A DNA stretch of 64,000 bases from an uncultured Colwellia sp. (GTDB lineage Bacteria > Pseudomonadota > Gammaproteobacteria > Enterobacterales > Alteromonadaceae): positions 48,841-112,840 of the forward strand of contig CAJXQM010000007.1 of NCBI GenBank assembly GCA_913058145.1, read 5' to 3'. The notes under the pieces are model-generated. The model saw nothing but the letters and a program-made list of their open reading frames with translations, searched no databases and was not told the DNA's origin. The position numbers were made by a program, and so were the translations under genes. This document shows, in pieces, positions 18,391-27,758 of the stretch. Within the stretch, counting starts at the first letter, position 1; the number at the start of each line of letters is the position of its first letter.

Positions 18391-20129
18391 AAATGAGCTT
18401 GAAAATATTAACCGTACTGGTTCTTTTAGCCGCTAGTCAGATAACCTATGCCCTTACAAAAGTGACTACCAGTATTGATAACAACCCAATAATGAGTAAT
18501 GAATCTATTGTATTGACGGTTATTGCTGATGACAGTGTTGAACGCGATAGCTTAGATACAGGGCCGTTATTGAAAGATTTTATAGTCGCGCGAACCGAAG
18601 TTAGTTCACAAACCAGTATGGTTAACTTTAAAACCAGTAGAACAACGCGTTGGCAAATAGTGTTGATTCCAAGACAAACAGGTAACTTAATTATTCCTGT
18701 TTTAACCATTGATGGTCATCAGTCTAAAGCGATTAACGTACAAGTTATAGAAAAAGAGAGTACCAACTCAACCCAACAACAAGATATTTTTATCTCCACA
18801 GAATTATCAGCCAACGATATTTATGTGCAACAATTACTCACTTTAACAGTAAAGTTACATATCGGTGTTCAACTACAACGGGGTAGTTTGACCGAGCCTA
18901 GCTTAACTAGTGCGACTATTGATCAAATAGGTAAAGATATAGAAAGCGACGGTATTGTCAATGGTAAACGCTACCGCATAATTGAGCGAACTTACGCAAT
19001 AACACCGGAAAAAAGTGGAGAGTTCACTATTGATACACCAATGTTTTCAGGTGATATAATGGTTCAGTCTAAACGTCGTTCTGGCTTTTTAACTTTTGGT
19101 GAAACTAAACCAGTCAATATTTTGGGAGATAAACTTACCCTAACTGTGCGACCCATTCCCGATAGTTACCCAATAGATGCGACTAGTAGTTGGCTGCCCA
19201 GTGAGTTATTAACTTTACACCAAGAATGGCAACCTGTGTCTTCACAAGGCAAGAATGAGTTTAAAGTTGGAGAGCCTATTACCCGCACTATCACATTAAC
19301 CGCAGCAGGGTTGGCTAAAGCTCAGTTACCCAAAATAACAATGAATGCACCGGACGGCTTGAAAATATATCCAGATCAAGCAGAGCTACATTCTAACCTA
19401 ACTAAAGAGCGACTCATTAGCCAAAAGAGACAAAATTTTGCGCTTGTGGCCACTCATGCTGGAGACTATATTTTACCTAAGATCACCATTGCTTGGTGGA
19501 ATACCATAACAAATAAATATCAACAAGCTGTGCTGCCTGCGCAAACGATTACGGTACATCCTAATGCAGATCTACCCCAACCTTCTATAGCAAATATCCC
19601 AGCCACACCGACTATTTTACCTCAGGACACGTTAGTAAATAACACAGTAACGCCTTTGCAAACACCGCCAATCATCATTGAGAAAGCGGGCTATTTACAA
19701 TGGGTGTTTTTGGCTTTGTGGCTAATCACCTTATTGGCATGGATAATTCATATACGTTACTTAAAGCGCAACAATTCACTTAACTCCAGTAATATCAAGC
19801 AACATAAGGTTAGTAACCATTACCTTGCTTTAATGGCTGCTTGTAAACAAAACAATGCCGAACAAGCATTAAGTTTAATTTTACCTTGGTTAAACAACAT
19901 AAATACTGACCATAATAATATTGAAATATCAACTTTGTCAGCAGCACTAGACCACATAAATAATGACGCCTTTACTCGTGCTATTAATGATGTTCAACAA
20001 CACTTATATGGTAACCAAACAGTTGAAAGCGCATGGGTTGGTGAAAACTTATTAAAAGCGATTCAACAGTTCAATGCTGATAGTGGTCAGACAAACACCA
20101 GTAAAAAATTCACTTTAAATCCAAACTAA
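18384..20129 (+). CDS. batD: BatD-like protein
   Basis: 581 residues with a signal peptide (KILTVLVLLAASQITYA, about 6-22), a long beta-rich periplasmic region, and a transmembrane helix near the C-terminus (about 434-455, LQWVFLALWLITLLAWIIHI), followed by a helical cytoplasmic tail. This is the BatD architecture. The start is a GTG at 18384 with AAGGAG 11 nt upstream; an ATG at 18393 is the alternative but lies far from the site. Presumed to assemble with BatA and BatB/C in an envelope stress-resistance complex; the mechanism is not established. Confidence 0.86.
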   Translation: MVKMSLKILTVLVLLAASQITYALTKVTTSIDNNPIMSNESIVLTVIADDSVERDSLDTGPLLKDFIVARTEVSSQTSMVNFKTSRTTRWQIVLIPRQTGNLIIPVLTIDGHQSKAINVQVIEKESTNSTQQQDIFISTELSANDIYVQQLLTLTVKLHIGVQLQRGSLTEPSLTSATIDQIGKDIESDGIVNGKRYRIIERTYAITPEKSGEFTIDTPMFSGDIMVQSKRRSGFLTFGETKPVNILGDKLTLTVRPIPDSYPIDATSSWLPSELLTLHQEWQPVSSQGKNEFKVGEPITRTITLTAAGLAKAQLPKITMNAPDGLKIYPDQAELHSNLTKERLISQKRQNFALVATHAGDYILPKITIAWWNTITNKYQQAVLPAQTITVHPNADLPQPSIANIPATPTILPQDTLVNNTVTPLQTPPIIIEKAGYLQWVFLALWLITLLAWIIHIRYLKRNNSLNSSNIKQHKVSNHYLALMAACKQNNAEQALSLILPWLNNINTDHNNIEISTLSAALDHINNDAFTRAINDVQQHLYGNQTVESAWVGENLLKAIQQFNADSGQTNTSKKFTLNPN

Positions 20130-20139
20130 GTTCACAAAA

Positions 20140-20727
20140 ATGAAAATATTTGGAAAGAACAAAATAGCTACTCAGGTCTTAACTACTGAACCTTCTAAAA
20201 ATAGTGGCAGCATGGCGACAAAACAAGTGAGATACGAAGCACTAGTAAAGGCTCTGCACGGCGATTTATACCGATATGCTTATTGGTTGACTCACGAAAA
20301 GCAGGTTGCCGAAGACTTAGTGCAAGAAACATTTTTAAGAGCATGGCGTGCTCTTGATTCGTTAAAAGATGAAAAAGCAGCTAAGTCTTGGTTAATTACT
20401 ATTTTAAGGCGGGAAAATGCTAGACGTTTTGAACGTAAACGTTTTGACATGAGTGAATATGAAGAAGCCAGTATTATGGATACACAGTCTACAACTACTG
20501 AACAAGTAATAGAAAATCAATGGTTAAGAGACAAAATAGCGCAGTTACCCGCCGAATACTCAGAGCCATTGGTATTACAAGTATTGGGGGGCTATAACGG
20601 TGAAGATATCGCTAACATGCTAAATTTGAATAAAAATACAGTGATGACACGTTTATTTAGAGCCCGTAACCAGTTAAAAGATGCGTTAGAAAAAGAGCCA
20701 AAAAAAGTGAGGCTCCTCCATGAATAA
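20140..20727 (+). CDS. Sigma-70 family RNA polymerase sigma factor (ECF-like)
   Basis: 195 residues. Region 2 is clear (DLYRYAYWLTHEKQVAEDLVQETFLRAWRALDSL, split over residues about 45-78), as is region 4 with its helix-turn-helix (LPAEYSEPLVLQVLGGYNGEDIANML, then LNKNTVMTRLFRARNQL). No region 1.1 or 3 is evident, as expected for ECF sigma factors. It starts 10 nt after batD and overlaps the DUF3379 gene by eight bases, so the sigma factor is co-expressed with the Bat proteins. A DUF3379 partner as anti-sigma is an inference. Confidence 0.9.
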   Translation: MKIFGKNKIATQVLTTEPSKNSGSMATKQVRYEALVKALHGDLYRYAYWLTHEKQVAEDLVQETFLRAWRALDSLKDEKAAKSWLITILRRENARRFERKRFDMSEYEEASIMDTQSTTTEQVIENQWLRDKIAQLPAEYSEPLVLQVLGGYNGEDIANMLNLNKNTVMTRLFRARNQLKDALEKEPKKVRLLHE

Positions 20728-21490
20728 TCACACGAGTGATAGTGATATGCCAAAAATTAATAACCCCACAAACAAAATGGATGACTTGCAATATAGACGT
20801 AGCATATACGCTGATCCAACTAGCCAAGATGATGATGTTATTGCCGCACAAAATGCCGATCCAGCTAAAAAACAACTGGCAAAAGAGCTTTACTTATTTG
20901 ATGAGAAATTAAAGCAAGCCATGAAAATCCCGGTGCCTGATGACCTATGTAATAAACTACTATTACGTCAAACACTCGCTAGTCACCAACAGGAAAAACG
21001 TAAGTCTCGTGTCCATTTAGCCCTAGCCGCTTCTGTTGCTATTATTGCGGGTTTAGTCGTAAATTACTTACAGTTCTCAAATAGTTACACTAATCTAGGT
21101 GATTATGCACTCGCCCATGTTTATTATGAACAAAACGATTTTTATAATGATGATGATAATCGCGTAAGTTTAACGTCATTAAATAAAAAAATGTCGACCT
21201 TTAATGGCAGCTTTAGTGAATCATTAGGGGAGTTAATTTCAGCAGACTATTGTCGGTTTGATGATATGAAAAGTTTACATCTAGTTTTTCAAGGATTAAC
21301 CGATACCGTCACTGTATTTATTGTGCCTAAAGAGGAACACTTAGCATTCACTAATAAATTTAGTGATGATAAATTACAAGGTGAATCGCTTGGTTTTAAA
21401 CAAGCTAATATTATTGTTGTTGCTGATAAGAATGAATCACTGGATATGTGGCAGTATAATATTAACAAAAAAATCACTTGGTCTATATGA
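20720..21490 (+). CDS. DUF3379 membrane protein, putative anti-sigma factor
   Basis: 256 residues. A cytoplasmic N-terminal part of about 90 residues is acidic and helical, followed by one transmembrane helix (about 95-113, HLALAASVAIIAGLVVNYL) and a C-terminal periplasmic domain. DUF3379 proteins are regularly encoded right after such sigma factors; the topology resembles an anti-sigma factor but no zinc-binding HxxxCxxC motif is present. The gene overlaps the sigma gene by eight bases and ends the operon, converging with selO 25 nt away. Confidence 0.82.
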   Translation: MNNHTSDSDMPKINNPTNKMDDLQYRRSIYADPTSQDDDVIAAQNADPAKKQLAKELYLFDEKLKQAMKIPVPDDLCNKLLLRQTLASHQQEKRKSRVHLALAASVAIIAGLVVNYLQFSNSYTNLGDYALAHVYYEQNDFYNDDDNRVSLTSLNKKMSTFNGSFSESLGELISADYCRFDDMKSLHLVFQGLTDTVTVFIVPKEEHLAFTNKFSDDKLQGESLGFKQANIIVVADKNESLDMWQYNINKKITWSI

Positions 21491-21515
21491 TTTTATTTAC
21501 CTTTTATAAAAAATG

Positions 21516-23108
21516 CTAGGTACCACAGTAGGTCTGATAATATCTATCACCATCTCCTGGTAACTCTTGATATTTAGCTGTCGACTCTATTTCTTTATAA
21601 GGTGAACGCAATACCTGAAGGAATTCATCAACCGTTTCAGTAATCACTTTTTTAGTTGATTTTTTGGCACAACTTAAATCATTAGCAATAACAGTTTCAC
21701 AGACGTCAAGTATCGACTCAATGTGATGGTTTCTTGGAATAACGACCGGATTATTTTTTCTCATTAAATCTTGGGCGTTTTGATAGTTTTTTTGCTGATG
21801 ACTTTCTTGCTTAGGCTCTTCTTGTCTTAGTACGACTAACCAGCGTTGGTACCAGTCACCCAACTTACTTTGTAGTTCTTGCGCTTTTGCATCATCTGTT
21901 AAGGATTGTGTTAACTCTAAAAAGGTTTGTGTATAGTCTGATTTTTGCGTTTGCATTAAGCTTAATAAATCACTAATCAATAATTTATTATTTAAAGCAG
22001 TATTATTTTCACCAATATTAGCTAGTCCAAGTTTTTTGCCATACATAGTAAAATACGCGACATCAAACTGATCTGTGTATTGATGAATTAGTGCTTCAAC
22101 TTGCGTTAATGCCTTTTCTTCTTGTTCTTCTTCAGTAAGTTGTTTATCGCTAGCCTCTGTCAATAATGGCATTAAACAATCAGCTAATCGAGCCATGTTC
22201 CATTGCGCTATTTTTCCTTGATTACCAAACGCATAACGACCATATTCATCAATAGAACTAAAGACCTTATTTTTATCATATACACCTAACATAGCACAAG
22301 GGCCAAAATCGAGCGTTTCACCGCAAATAACAGTATTGTCTGTATTCATTACCCCATGAATAAAGCCAATACGTAACCATTCAACAACTAAGTTAATTTG
22401 CTTGGCAATAGCACTCGATAAAAAAGCTAATATACGTTGTTCAGACGATAGTGGAAGATTATTTACAGTTTCATCCGTATCTATTTCAGGAAAATGACGT
22501 TTTATACTGTAATCAACCAAGGCTTGTAACGAAGCCGTATCGCCTCTAGCAGCAAAGTATTGAAAAGTACCCACCCGAATATGGCTAGCCGCCACTCGGG
22601 TAACAACAGCGCCTGCTTTCGTTAAGCCTCGATTAATCATTTCACCTGTAGCAACCACTGATAAGCACCGAGATGTAGGAGCACCAAGTGCGAATAATGC
22701 TTCACTCATGATGTATTCTCTCAGTGCTGGTGCTAAAGCACATTTTCCATCACCTCGTCTAGAAAAACCCGTTTGTCCAGAGCCTTTCAATTGAATATCA
22801 CGGCGCACATTATCTTTATCTAATACTTCACCAAGTAAATGAGCGCGACCATCACCTAATTGAGGATTAAAGTGACCAAATTGATGGCCTGCATAAGCAA
22901 GTGCTATTGATTCAGCACCATTAGGCAGTTGATTACCAGAACCGTATTGAGACAACAAAAGATGATCATCTTGTATGTTTTTAGGTATAAATAAATCATG
23001 AGCTAACGCTTTATTCCACAATAAAAGTGTAGGCGACACAACCTTCTCAGGTAAAGTTCTATGGAAAAATTGCTCACCTAACTTAATGTATGTATTAGAA
23101 AACTTCAT
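21516..23108 (-). CDS. selO: Protein adenylyltransferase SelO (YdiU/UPF0061)
   Basis: Pseudokinase-fold enzyme that transfers AMP from ATP to protein Ser, Thr or Tyr. 530 residues, with the family signatures AYAGHQFGHFNPQLGDGRAHLLGE, QLKGSGQTGFSRRGDGKCAL, SRCLSVVATGE and the active-site segment HGVMNTDNTVICGETLDFGPC, where the Asn and Asp are the metal ligands. The C-terminus ends YCGT, the Cys standing where eukaryotic SelO has selenocysteine. It is somewhat longer than E. coli YdiU (478) owing to a charged insertion about 310-440. 41 nt downstream of putP on the same strand. Confidence 0.95.
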   Translation of the reverse strand: MKFSNTYIKLGEQFFHRTLPEKVVSPTLLLWNKALAHDLFIPKNIQDDHLLLSQYGSGNQLPNGAESIALAYAGHQFGHFNPQLGDGRAHLLGEVLDKDNVRRDIQLKGSGQTGFSRRGDGKCALAPALREYIMSEALFALGAPTSRCLSVVATGEMINRGLTKAGAVVTRVAASHIRVGTFQYFAARGDTASLQALVDYSIKRHFPEIDTDETVNNLPLSSEQRILAFLSSAIAKQINLVVEWLRIGFIHGVMNTDNTVICGETLDFGPCAMLGVYDKNKVFSSIDEYGRYAFGNQGKIAQWNMARLADCLMPLLTEASDKQLTEEEQEEKALTQVEALIHQYTDQFDVAYFTMYGKKLGLANIGENNTALNNKLLISDLLSLMQTQKSDYTQTFLELTQSLTDDAKAQELQSKLGDWYQRWLVVLRQEEPKQESHQQKNYQNAQDLMRKNNPVVIPRNHHIESILDVCETVIANDLSCAKKSTKKVITETVDEFLQVLRSPYKEIESTAKYQELPGDGDRYYQTYCGT

Positions 23109-23149
23109 TTATTTAACCTTTATTGCAACTTATTATTTATCACTTACAT

Positions 23150-24634
23150 TTAATGATGAGTCAACATTTCATCGTGCTTAGCTAAAATAGCAGTATCATT
23201 TTGTGGTGACATACTGCTAACAACATAAATAACGAGTGAACATAAAATAAAGCCAGGGACTATTTCATACATTAGTGAACTTAACGATTGACCGTCAATA
23301 GTAAAAGGAACATAAATCCACAGTAGTACCGTAGCAGCGCCCGTGACCATACCTGCTAATGCGCCATTTCTCGTCATTTTTTTCCAGTATAAACTGCCTA
23401 TAATAACAGGACCAAAAGCGGCACCAAAACCAGCCCAAGCATTACTGACTAAGGATAATATTGAACTATCACGATCGTAGGCTAAATAAATAGCAACGAG
23501 TGCAACAATAGCCACCGAGATACGCCCAACTAAAACTTGTTGTTTATCATTCGCATTTTTATGTAAAAAAGTTTTATAAAAATCCTCAGTTAATGAGCTT
23601 GAAGTCACTAATAATTGCGAAGAAATAGTACTCATAATCGCCGCTAATATTGCTGCTAAAAGAAAACCAGCAACTAATGGACTAAAAAGAATTTGTGATA
23701 AAACAATAAAAATAGTTTCGGGATCATTCAGTGTTAACCCCGTTTTAGCAACATAAGCGATACCTGCAAATCCAGTCGCCATAGACCCAATAATTGCCAC
23801 TATCATCCAACTCATCCCTATACGACGTGCTGTCGGCATATCTTTCACGTTACGAATTGCCATGAATCGAACAATAATATGTGGCTGACCAAAATAACCT
23901 AAGCCCCATGCCATTGAGGAGATAATTCCTATGACACTAACACCACTAAAAATATCTAATAGATCAGGATTAATTTGACTAATACTCGTTTGCATTTCGC
24001 CTAATCCACCCACTTCATTAATCGTTACAAAAGGTACTAATACCAAGGCAATAAACATAATACAACCTTGTACAAAATCAGTTAAGCTAACCGCTAAAAA
24101 ACCGCCAACAAGGGTATAAGCAACTACAACGCCTGCTGTAACATACAAACCCACTTCATAGTTTAGCCCAAAAGAACTTTCAAAGAGCTTACCGCCAGCA
24201 ACAATACCACTTGAGGTGTAAAGCGTAAAAAACACGATAATAACCACAGATGACACTATCCGTAACATCCGTGATTTATCATTAAAACGATTTTCAAAAA
24301 AATCAGGTAAAGTGATAGAATCATTCGCGACTTCCGTATAGGTTCTAAGGCGTGGAGCAACGATAAGGTAATTTAAAAAGGCACCAATCACTAATCCTAT
24401 CGCTATCCATAAACTACTCATTCCTGAGATATACATAGCGCCCGGCAAGCCCATTAACATCCAACCACTCATATCAGAGGCTCCGGCAGAGAGTGCCGCG
24501 ACACTTGGACTTAAGCTTCGGCCACCAAGCATATAACCAGAAACATCACTGGTAGATTTTTTATAGGCATAAAAGCCTATCCCTAACATAACAATGAAAT
24601 ATAGTGCTAAAGAAATTAACGTACCCAGTTCCAA
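23150..24634 (-). CDS. putP: Sodium/proline symporter
   Basis: 494-residue member of the sodium:solute symporter family, close to PutP: SGYMLGGRSLSPSVAALSAGASDMSGWMLMGLPGA spans the sodium- and proline-binding helices near residues 30-65, and the remaining sequence shows about 13 transmembrane helices. It imports proline with Na+ across the inner membrane. The start codon is TTG (24634), supported by GGGG 7 nt upstream and by the expected N-terminal length. A 15-bp palindrome (24650-24664) lies just upstream. No putA lies within the window. Confidence 0.93.
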   Translation of the reverse strand: MELGTLISLALYFIVMLGIGFYAYKKSTSDVSGYMLGGRSLSPSVAALSAGASDMSGWMLMGLPGAMYISGMSSLWIAIGLVIGAFLNYLIVAPRLRTYTEVANDSITLPDFFENRFNDKSRMLRIVSSVVIIVFFTLYTSSGIVAGGKLFESSFGLNYEVGLYVTAGVVVAYTLVGGFLAVSLTDFVQGCIMFIALVLVPFVTINEVGGLGEMQTSISQINPDLLDIFSGVSVIGIISSMAWGLGYFGQPHIIVRFMAIRNVKDMPTARRIGMSWMIVAIIGSMATGFAGIAYVAKTGLTLNDPETIFIVLSQILFSPLVAGFLLAAILAAIMSTISSQLLVTSSSLTEDFYKTFLHKNANDKQQVLVGRISVAIVALVAIYLAYDRDSSILSLVSNAWAGFGAAFGPVIIGSLYWKKMTRNGALAGMVTGAATVLLWIYVPFTIDGQSLSSLMYEIVPGFILCSLVIYVVSSMSPQNDTAILAKHDEMLTHH

Positions 24635-24649
24635 GAGATTCCCCTTTAT

Positions 24650-24664
24650 TTTGTATAATACAAA
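24650..24664. promoter_or_regulatory. Palindrome immediately upstream of putP
   Basis: TTTGTAT-A-ATACAAA, perfect 7-bp arms, ends 16 nt before the TTG start and overlaps the region just upstream of the ribosome binding site. It could be an operator, or a -10 element read by chance as a palindrome (TATAAT-like core). Regulator unknown. Confidence 0.3.
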
Positions 24665-24887
24665 TTGAATGAATGCACCACTTAGTATAAGTTGCGACTA
24701 AAAAATTTTACCTGCTACGCTATCAAGAACTTAGACAAAAATATACATTAATGTGCAATATTCCTAAAAGCCAGAAACACATTCCTTGGAAAAATAAAAT
24801 CCACAGAGTTATAGGACGTTGAACGAGTGTATATTTTAGAGCGAGGAAGTAACCATCACACATGCTAAATTTTGCAACCTAGTCGCT

Positions 24888-24925
24888 AAAGGTATGGAAT
24901 ATCAACTTGATTATTCCATACCTTT
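24888..24925 (-). terminator. Long perfect hairpin downstream of galE
   Basis: AAAGGTATGGAATA (24888-24901) and TATTCCATACCTTT (24912-24925) form a perfect 14-bp stem with a 10-nt loop, 52 nt past the galE stop. It probably ends the cys-galE transcript. There is no long T tail on either strand, so this is not a textbook terminator. Confidence 0.55.
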
Positions 24926-24976
24926 CTAACAGGACTACTATTTATACTCAATGCTGTATTGATGAGAAGTTAGCCG

Positions 24977-25987
24977 TTAAAATCCTTGTGGATTTTCAGA
25001 CTGCCAGCGCCAAGTATCTGAAATCATAGTATGTAAATTTCTTGTTGCTTGCCAATCAAGTATCTCATGGGCTAGATTAGCATCCGCATAAACGGTTGCT
25101 AAATCACCAGCACGTCTTGGTACTATTTTATATGGTATATTTTGACCACTAACCTCTTTAAAAGTATTAACAATTTCTAACACCGAGGTACCATTACCTG
25201 TACCTAAATTAATCGCTTTACAACCTGATATTTTTTCTAAATTTTGCAGTGCTTTAACATGGCCCTGTGCTAAATCAACCACATGAATATAATCACGTAC
25301 TCCAGTGCCATCTACCGTGTCATAATCATCACCAAACACCTGTAATTGAGCCAGTTGGCCTACCGCAACTTGGGCAACATAAGGTAATAAATTATTAGGG
25401 ATTCCATTGGGGTTTTCACCAATCAAGCCTGATTCATGTGCGCCAATAGGGTTAAAGTAACGTAAACAAGCAATAGACCAATTACTGTCACTTTTTGCCA
25501 AATCAAACAAAATATGTTCAACCATCAATTTAGTTTGACCGTAAGGATTAGTGGCCGACGTTGGCATAGTTTCATTAAGAGGTGAAACATTATCACCATA
25601 AACCGTTGCAGAAGAGCTGAAAACAAGTTTTTTAACGTTATGTGCTGCCATTACCTTAAGTAAAATAACCGTACCAGAAACATTGTTATGGTAATAGCTA
25701 AGTGGTTTTTCACTCGACTCGCCCACCGCTTTATAACCTGCAAAGTGAATCACAGCATCAATATTGTGCTGAGTAAACACCTCATTCATGGCTTCGTAAT
25801 CACAAACATCCGCTTTAATAAAAGTAACTATTTTACCTGTGATTGTCTCAATTCTATCCAGTACTTTAGTAGAGGAGTTTGACAAATTATCTACTATAAC
25901 AATATCTTGCTCATTTGCTAACGCTTGCAGCTCGACAACCGTATGACTACCAATATAGCCTGTACCACCTGTTATTAATAAACTCAT
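24977..25987 (-). CDS. galE: UDP-glucose 4-epimerase
   Basis: Interconverts UDP-glucose and UDP-galactose (and may act on the N-acetyl forms) for envelope polysaccharides. 336 residues, the usual length; NAD loop GGTGYIGSHT at 7-16, FAGYKAVGES, catalytic Ser/Tyr/Lys in SSSATVYG and NPYGQTKL, and RYFNPIGAHESGLIGE. It lies 39 nt after the DHH phosphoesterase gene on the same strand, so it may be the last gene of the sulfate-activation operon; no other sugar-nucleotide genes are nearby. Confidence 0.95.
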   Translation of the reverse strand: MSLLITGGTGYIGSHTVVELQALANEQDIVIVDNLSNSSTKVLDRIETITGKIVTFIKADVCDYEAMNEVFTQHNIDAVIHFAGYKAVGESSEKPLSYYHNNVSGTVILLKVMAAHNVKKLVFSSSATVYGDNVSPLNETMPTSATNPYGQTKLMVEHILFDLAKSDSNWSIACLRYFNPIGAHESGLIGENPNGIPNNLLPYVAQVAVGQLAQLQVFGDDYDTVDGTGVRDYIHVVDLAQGHVKALQNLEKISGCKAINLGTGNGTSVLEIVNTFKEVSGQNIPYKIVPRRAGDLATVYADANLAHEILDWQATRNLHTMISDTWRWQSENPQGF

Positions 25988-26026
25988 GACTTACTTCCTT
26001 TTTAGCGTATATTCATTCACAGTATT

Positions 26027-26995
26027 TTATACGTAATATTTTGACACGCTACTAAAGAAATCGCTAAGCATTTCTTGGGGTAACGCATTAATACCTGCTG
26101 CAGCCGCTCTACCACCACCCGTTGGAAAGCTAGCACATAAGTCGCCCGCGCCCTGCTTGTTGCTTAAAGGTGCTCTGAGGCTCACTGTATAGCTATCATC
26201 AGCATTTAAGGTAAGTACGGCATGCGCTTTATCAGGTGAAGTGTTCGCAAGATCATTACCAAAAACACCACTAACACGTCTAGCCCATGGTTCATCAGCT
26301 AATTGTACCGCTTTAAAATTAGCATTTTCAACCAAGACGTCTGCGCTTTTAGCTTTATTCATATCGGCTAAATAGGCATCTTTTAGTTGTGAAAAGATAG
26401 ATCCTTGCTCATTAATCAACTCAAAAGGGTCAACATAATTTAATAATTTATTGAATAAATCCGCAGGATGAAAATGTAAATCCTCAACGCTACGCCCATA
26501 GCCATTATAGTTTATATAAACGCCCAATTCTTTTAATAGCGATTGTTGCGCTAATGATAAGTTGTTCTGCTCAGCAAGTGTTTCAGCAGACGTTTCCATA
26601 TTATCGCCAAAAGCGGCTGCGATGGCCCAAAGTGCAAACTCTCCACCAAGGTGCTTGTTAACTAAAAGGCTCGTACAGGTATTAGCATCCGTATTTAGTA
26701 AGCTGCTCAACTGCGTTGACTGAGGAATATCACCCGTTCTATGATGATCAACATAAAAAACTCTCACGTCTTTTTCAAGTAATTGAACCAAAGCATCATT
26801 GTTCTTTTCTAACGATATATCTAATACCGTTACAGATGTTGCTGTGTTCACATTAACTTGTTTAAGTAAGCTGATATCTCTTTTTACACCGGTGATTAGT
26901 GTTGATTCGCTTGGCTGTTCTTCTGTTTGTGATAAGCGAAGTTGCAATAAAGCAATAATGCCATCAGCATCACCATTAAAAACATCATAATGCAT
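26027..26995 (-). CDS. DHH-family phosphoesterase
   Basis: 322 residues with the DHH superfamily metal motifs: NGDADGI (Asp9, Asp11) near the start, VLDIS (Asp59), the DHH triad at 83-85 (YVDHHRTG), and a C-terminal GGGRAAAAGI glycine-rich motif as in DHHA1 domains. Such enzymes cleave short RNA, cyclic dinucleotides or 3'-phosphoadenosine 5'-phosphate (pAp). It starts 4 nt after cysC, so translation is probably coupled. Since CysC makes PAPS, whose use yields pAp, a pAp phosphatase role is attractive, but that is inference from context only. Confidence 0.8.
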   Translation of the reverse strand: MHYDVFNGDADGIIALLQLRLSQTEEQPSESTLITGVKRDISLLKQVNVNTATSVTVLDISLEKNNDALVQLLEKDVRVFYVDHHRTGDIPQSTQLSSLLNTDANTCTSLLVNKHLGGEFALWAIAAAFGDNMETSAETLAEQNNLSLAQQSLLKELGVYINYNGYGRSVEDLHFHPADLFNKLLNYVDPFELINEQGSIFSQLKDAYLADMNKAKSADVLVENANFKAVQLADEPWARRVSGVFGNDLANTSPDKAHAVLTLNADDSYTVSLRAPLSNKQGAGDLCASFPTGGGRAAAAGINALPQEMLSDFFSSVSKYYV

Positions 26996-26999
26996 GGTT

Positions 27000-27647
27000 T
27001 TATCTCTCGTTACTTTCTTTGTTTTCTTTGTTTAGCTCGATACAACCTTTTTCAATAAAACCATGCTCAGCTAAATAGCTAACAATTTGCTGTGCACAAC
27101 TTTGTATTGAATGCTCTGCTGTTTTAACATGTATTTCTGGATTTTGGGGTACATCATAGTCTGAATCGATGCCTGTAAAGTCTTTAATTTCGCCTTTACG
27201 TGCTTTTTTATATAAGCCTTTAGGATCACGTTGTTCACAAACGCTTATGGGCGTATCGATATACACTTCAATAAATTCGCCTTCCTCTAATTTAGCTCTA
27301 GCACTAGCTCTATCTTCACTAAAAGGAGAAATAAATGCAGTAGAAACAATTAAACCTGCATCAAGAAAAAGTTTTGAGACTTCACCAATTCGACGAATGT
27401 TTTCAACTCTGTCTTCATCACTAAAGCCTAAATCACCATTTAAACCATGACGAACATTATCACCATCAAGTAAATAACTATGACAACCTAATTCAAATAA
27501 TAACGCATCCACTGCATTAGCAACCGTTGACTTGCCTGAGCCACTTAAACCGGTATACCACAGTAAACAAGATTTTTGTTGTTTTATACTAGCGCGTTGT
27601 TCTTTAGTAATATGTTGCTCATGCCAAACGGTATTTTCTGTTTTCAT
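27000..27647 (-). CDS. cysC: Adenylylsulfate kinase
   Basis: Phosphorylates adenosine 5'-phosphosulfate to PAPS in sulfate assimilation. 215 residues; P-loop GLSGSGKS is at 33-40 and DGDNVRHGLNGDLGFSDEDR is the APS-binding region with the conserved RHGL, followed by AFISPF and DTPISVCEQRDPKGLYKKARKGEIKDFTGIDS, of which the last part is the mobile lid. Length is near the E. coli enzyme (201). It follows the SLC13 permease by 111 nt and precedes the DHH gene by 4 nt. Confidence 0.96.
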   Translation of the reverse strand: MKTENTVWHEQHITKEQRASIKQQKSCLLWYTGLSGSGKSTVANAVDALLFELGCHSYLLDGDNVRHGLNGDLGFSDEDRVENIRRIGEVSKLFLDAGLIVSTAFISPFSEDRASARAKLEEGEFIEVYIDTPISVCEQRDPKGLYKKARKGEIKDFTGIDSDYDVPQNPEIHVKTAEHSIQSCAQQIVSYLAEHGFIEKGCIELNKENKESNER

Positions 27648-27758
27648 TGTAGTTACTCTATTTAAAAATTTACCGAAGAAAAATCATGAGACGCGAATGA
27701 AAATTCCACGCATGTTCTTTCTTTAAATCTTTTATGTTAATTAAATGTCTGTTACCTT

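Larger units (their letters stand above)
24635..24976. other. Intergenic region between galE and putP
   Basis: 342 bases, no gene seen. It contains the putP-proximal palindrome (24650-24664) and a long hairpin near galE (24888-24925). The middle is A/T-rich with no recognisable RNA gene. Confidence 0.5.
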
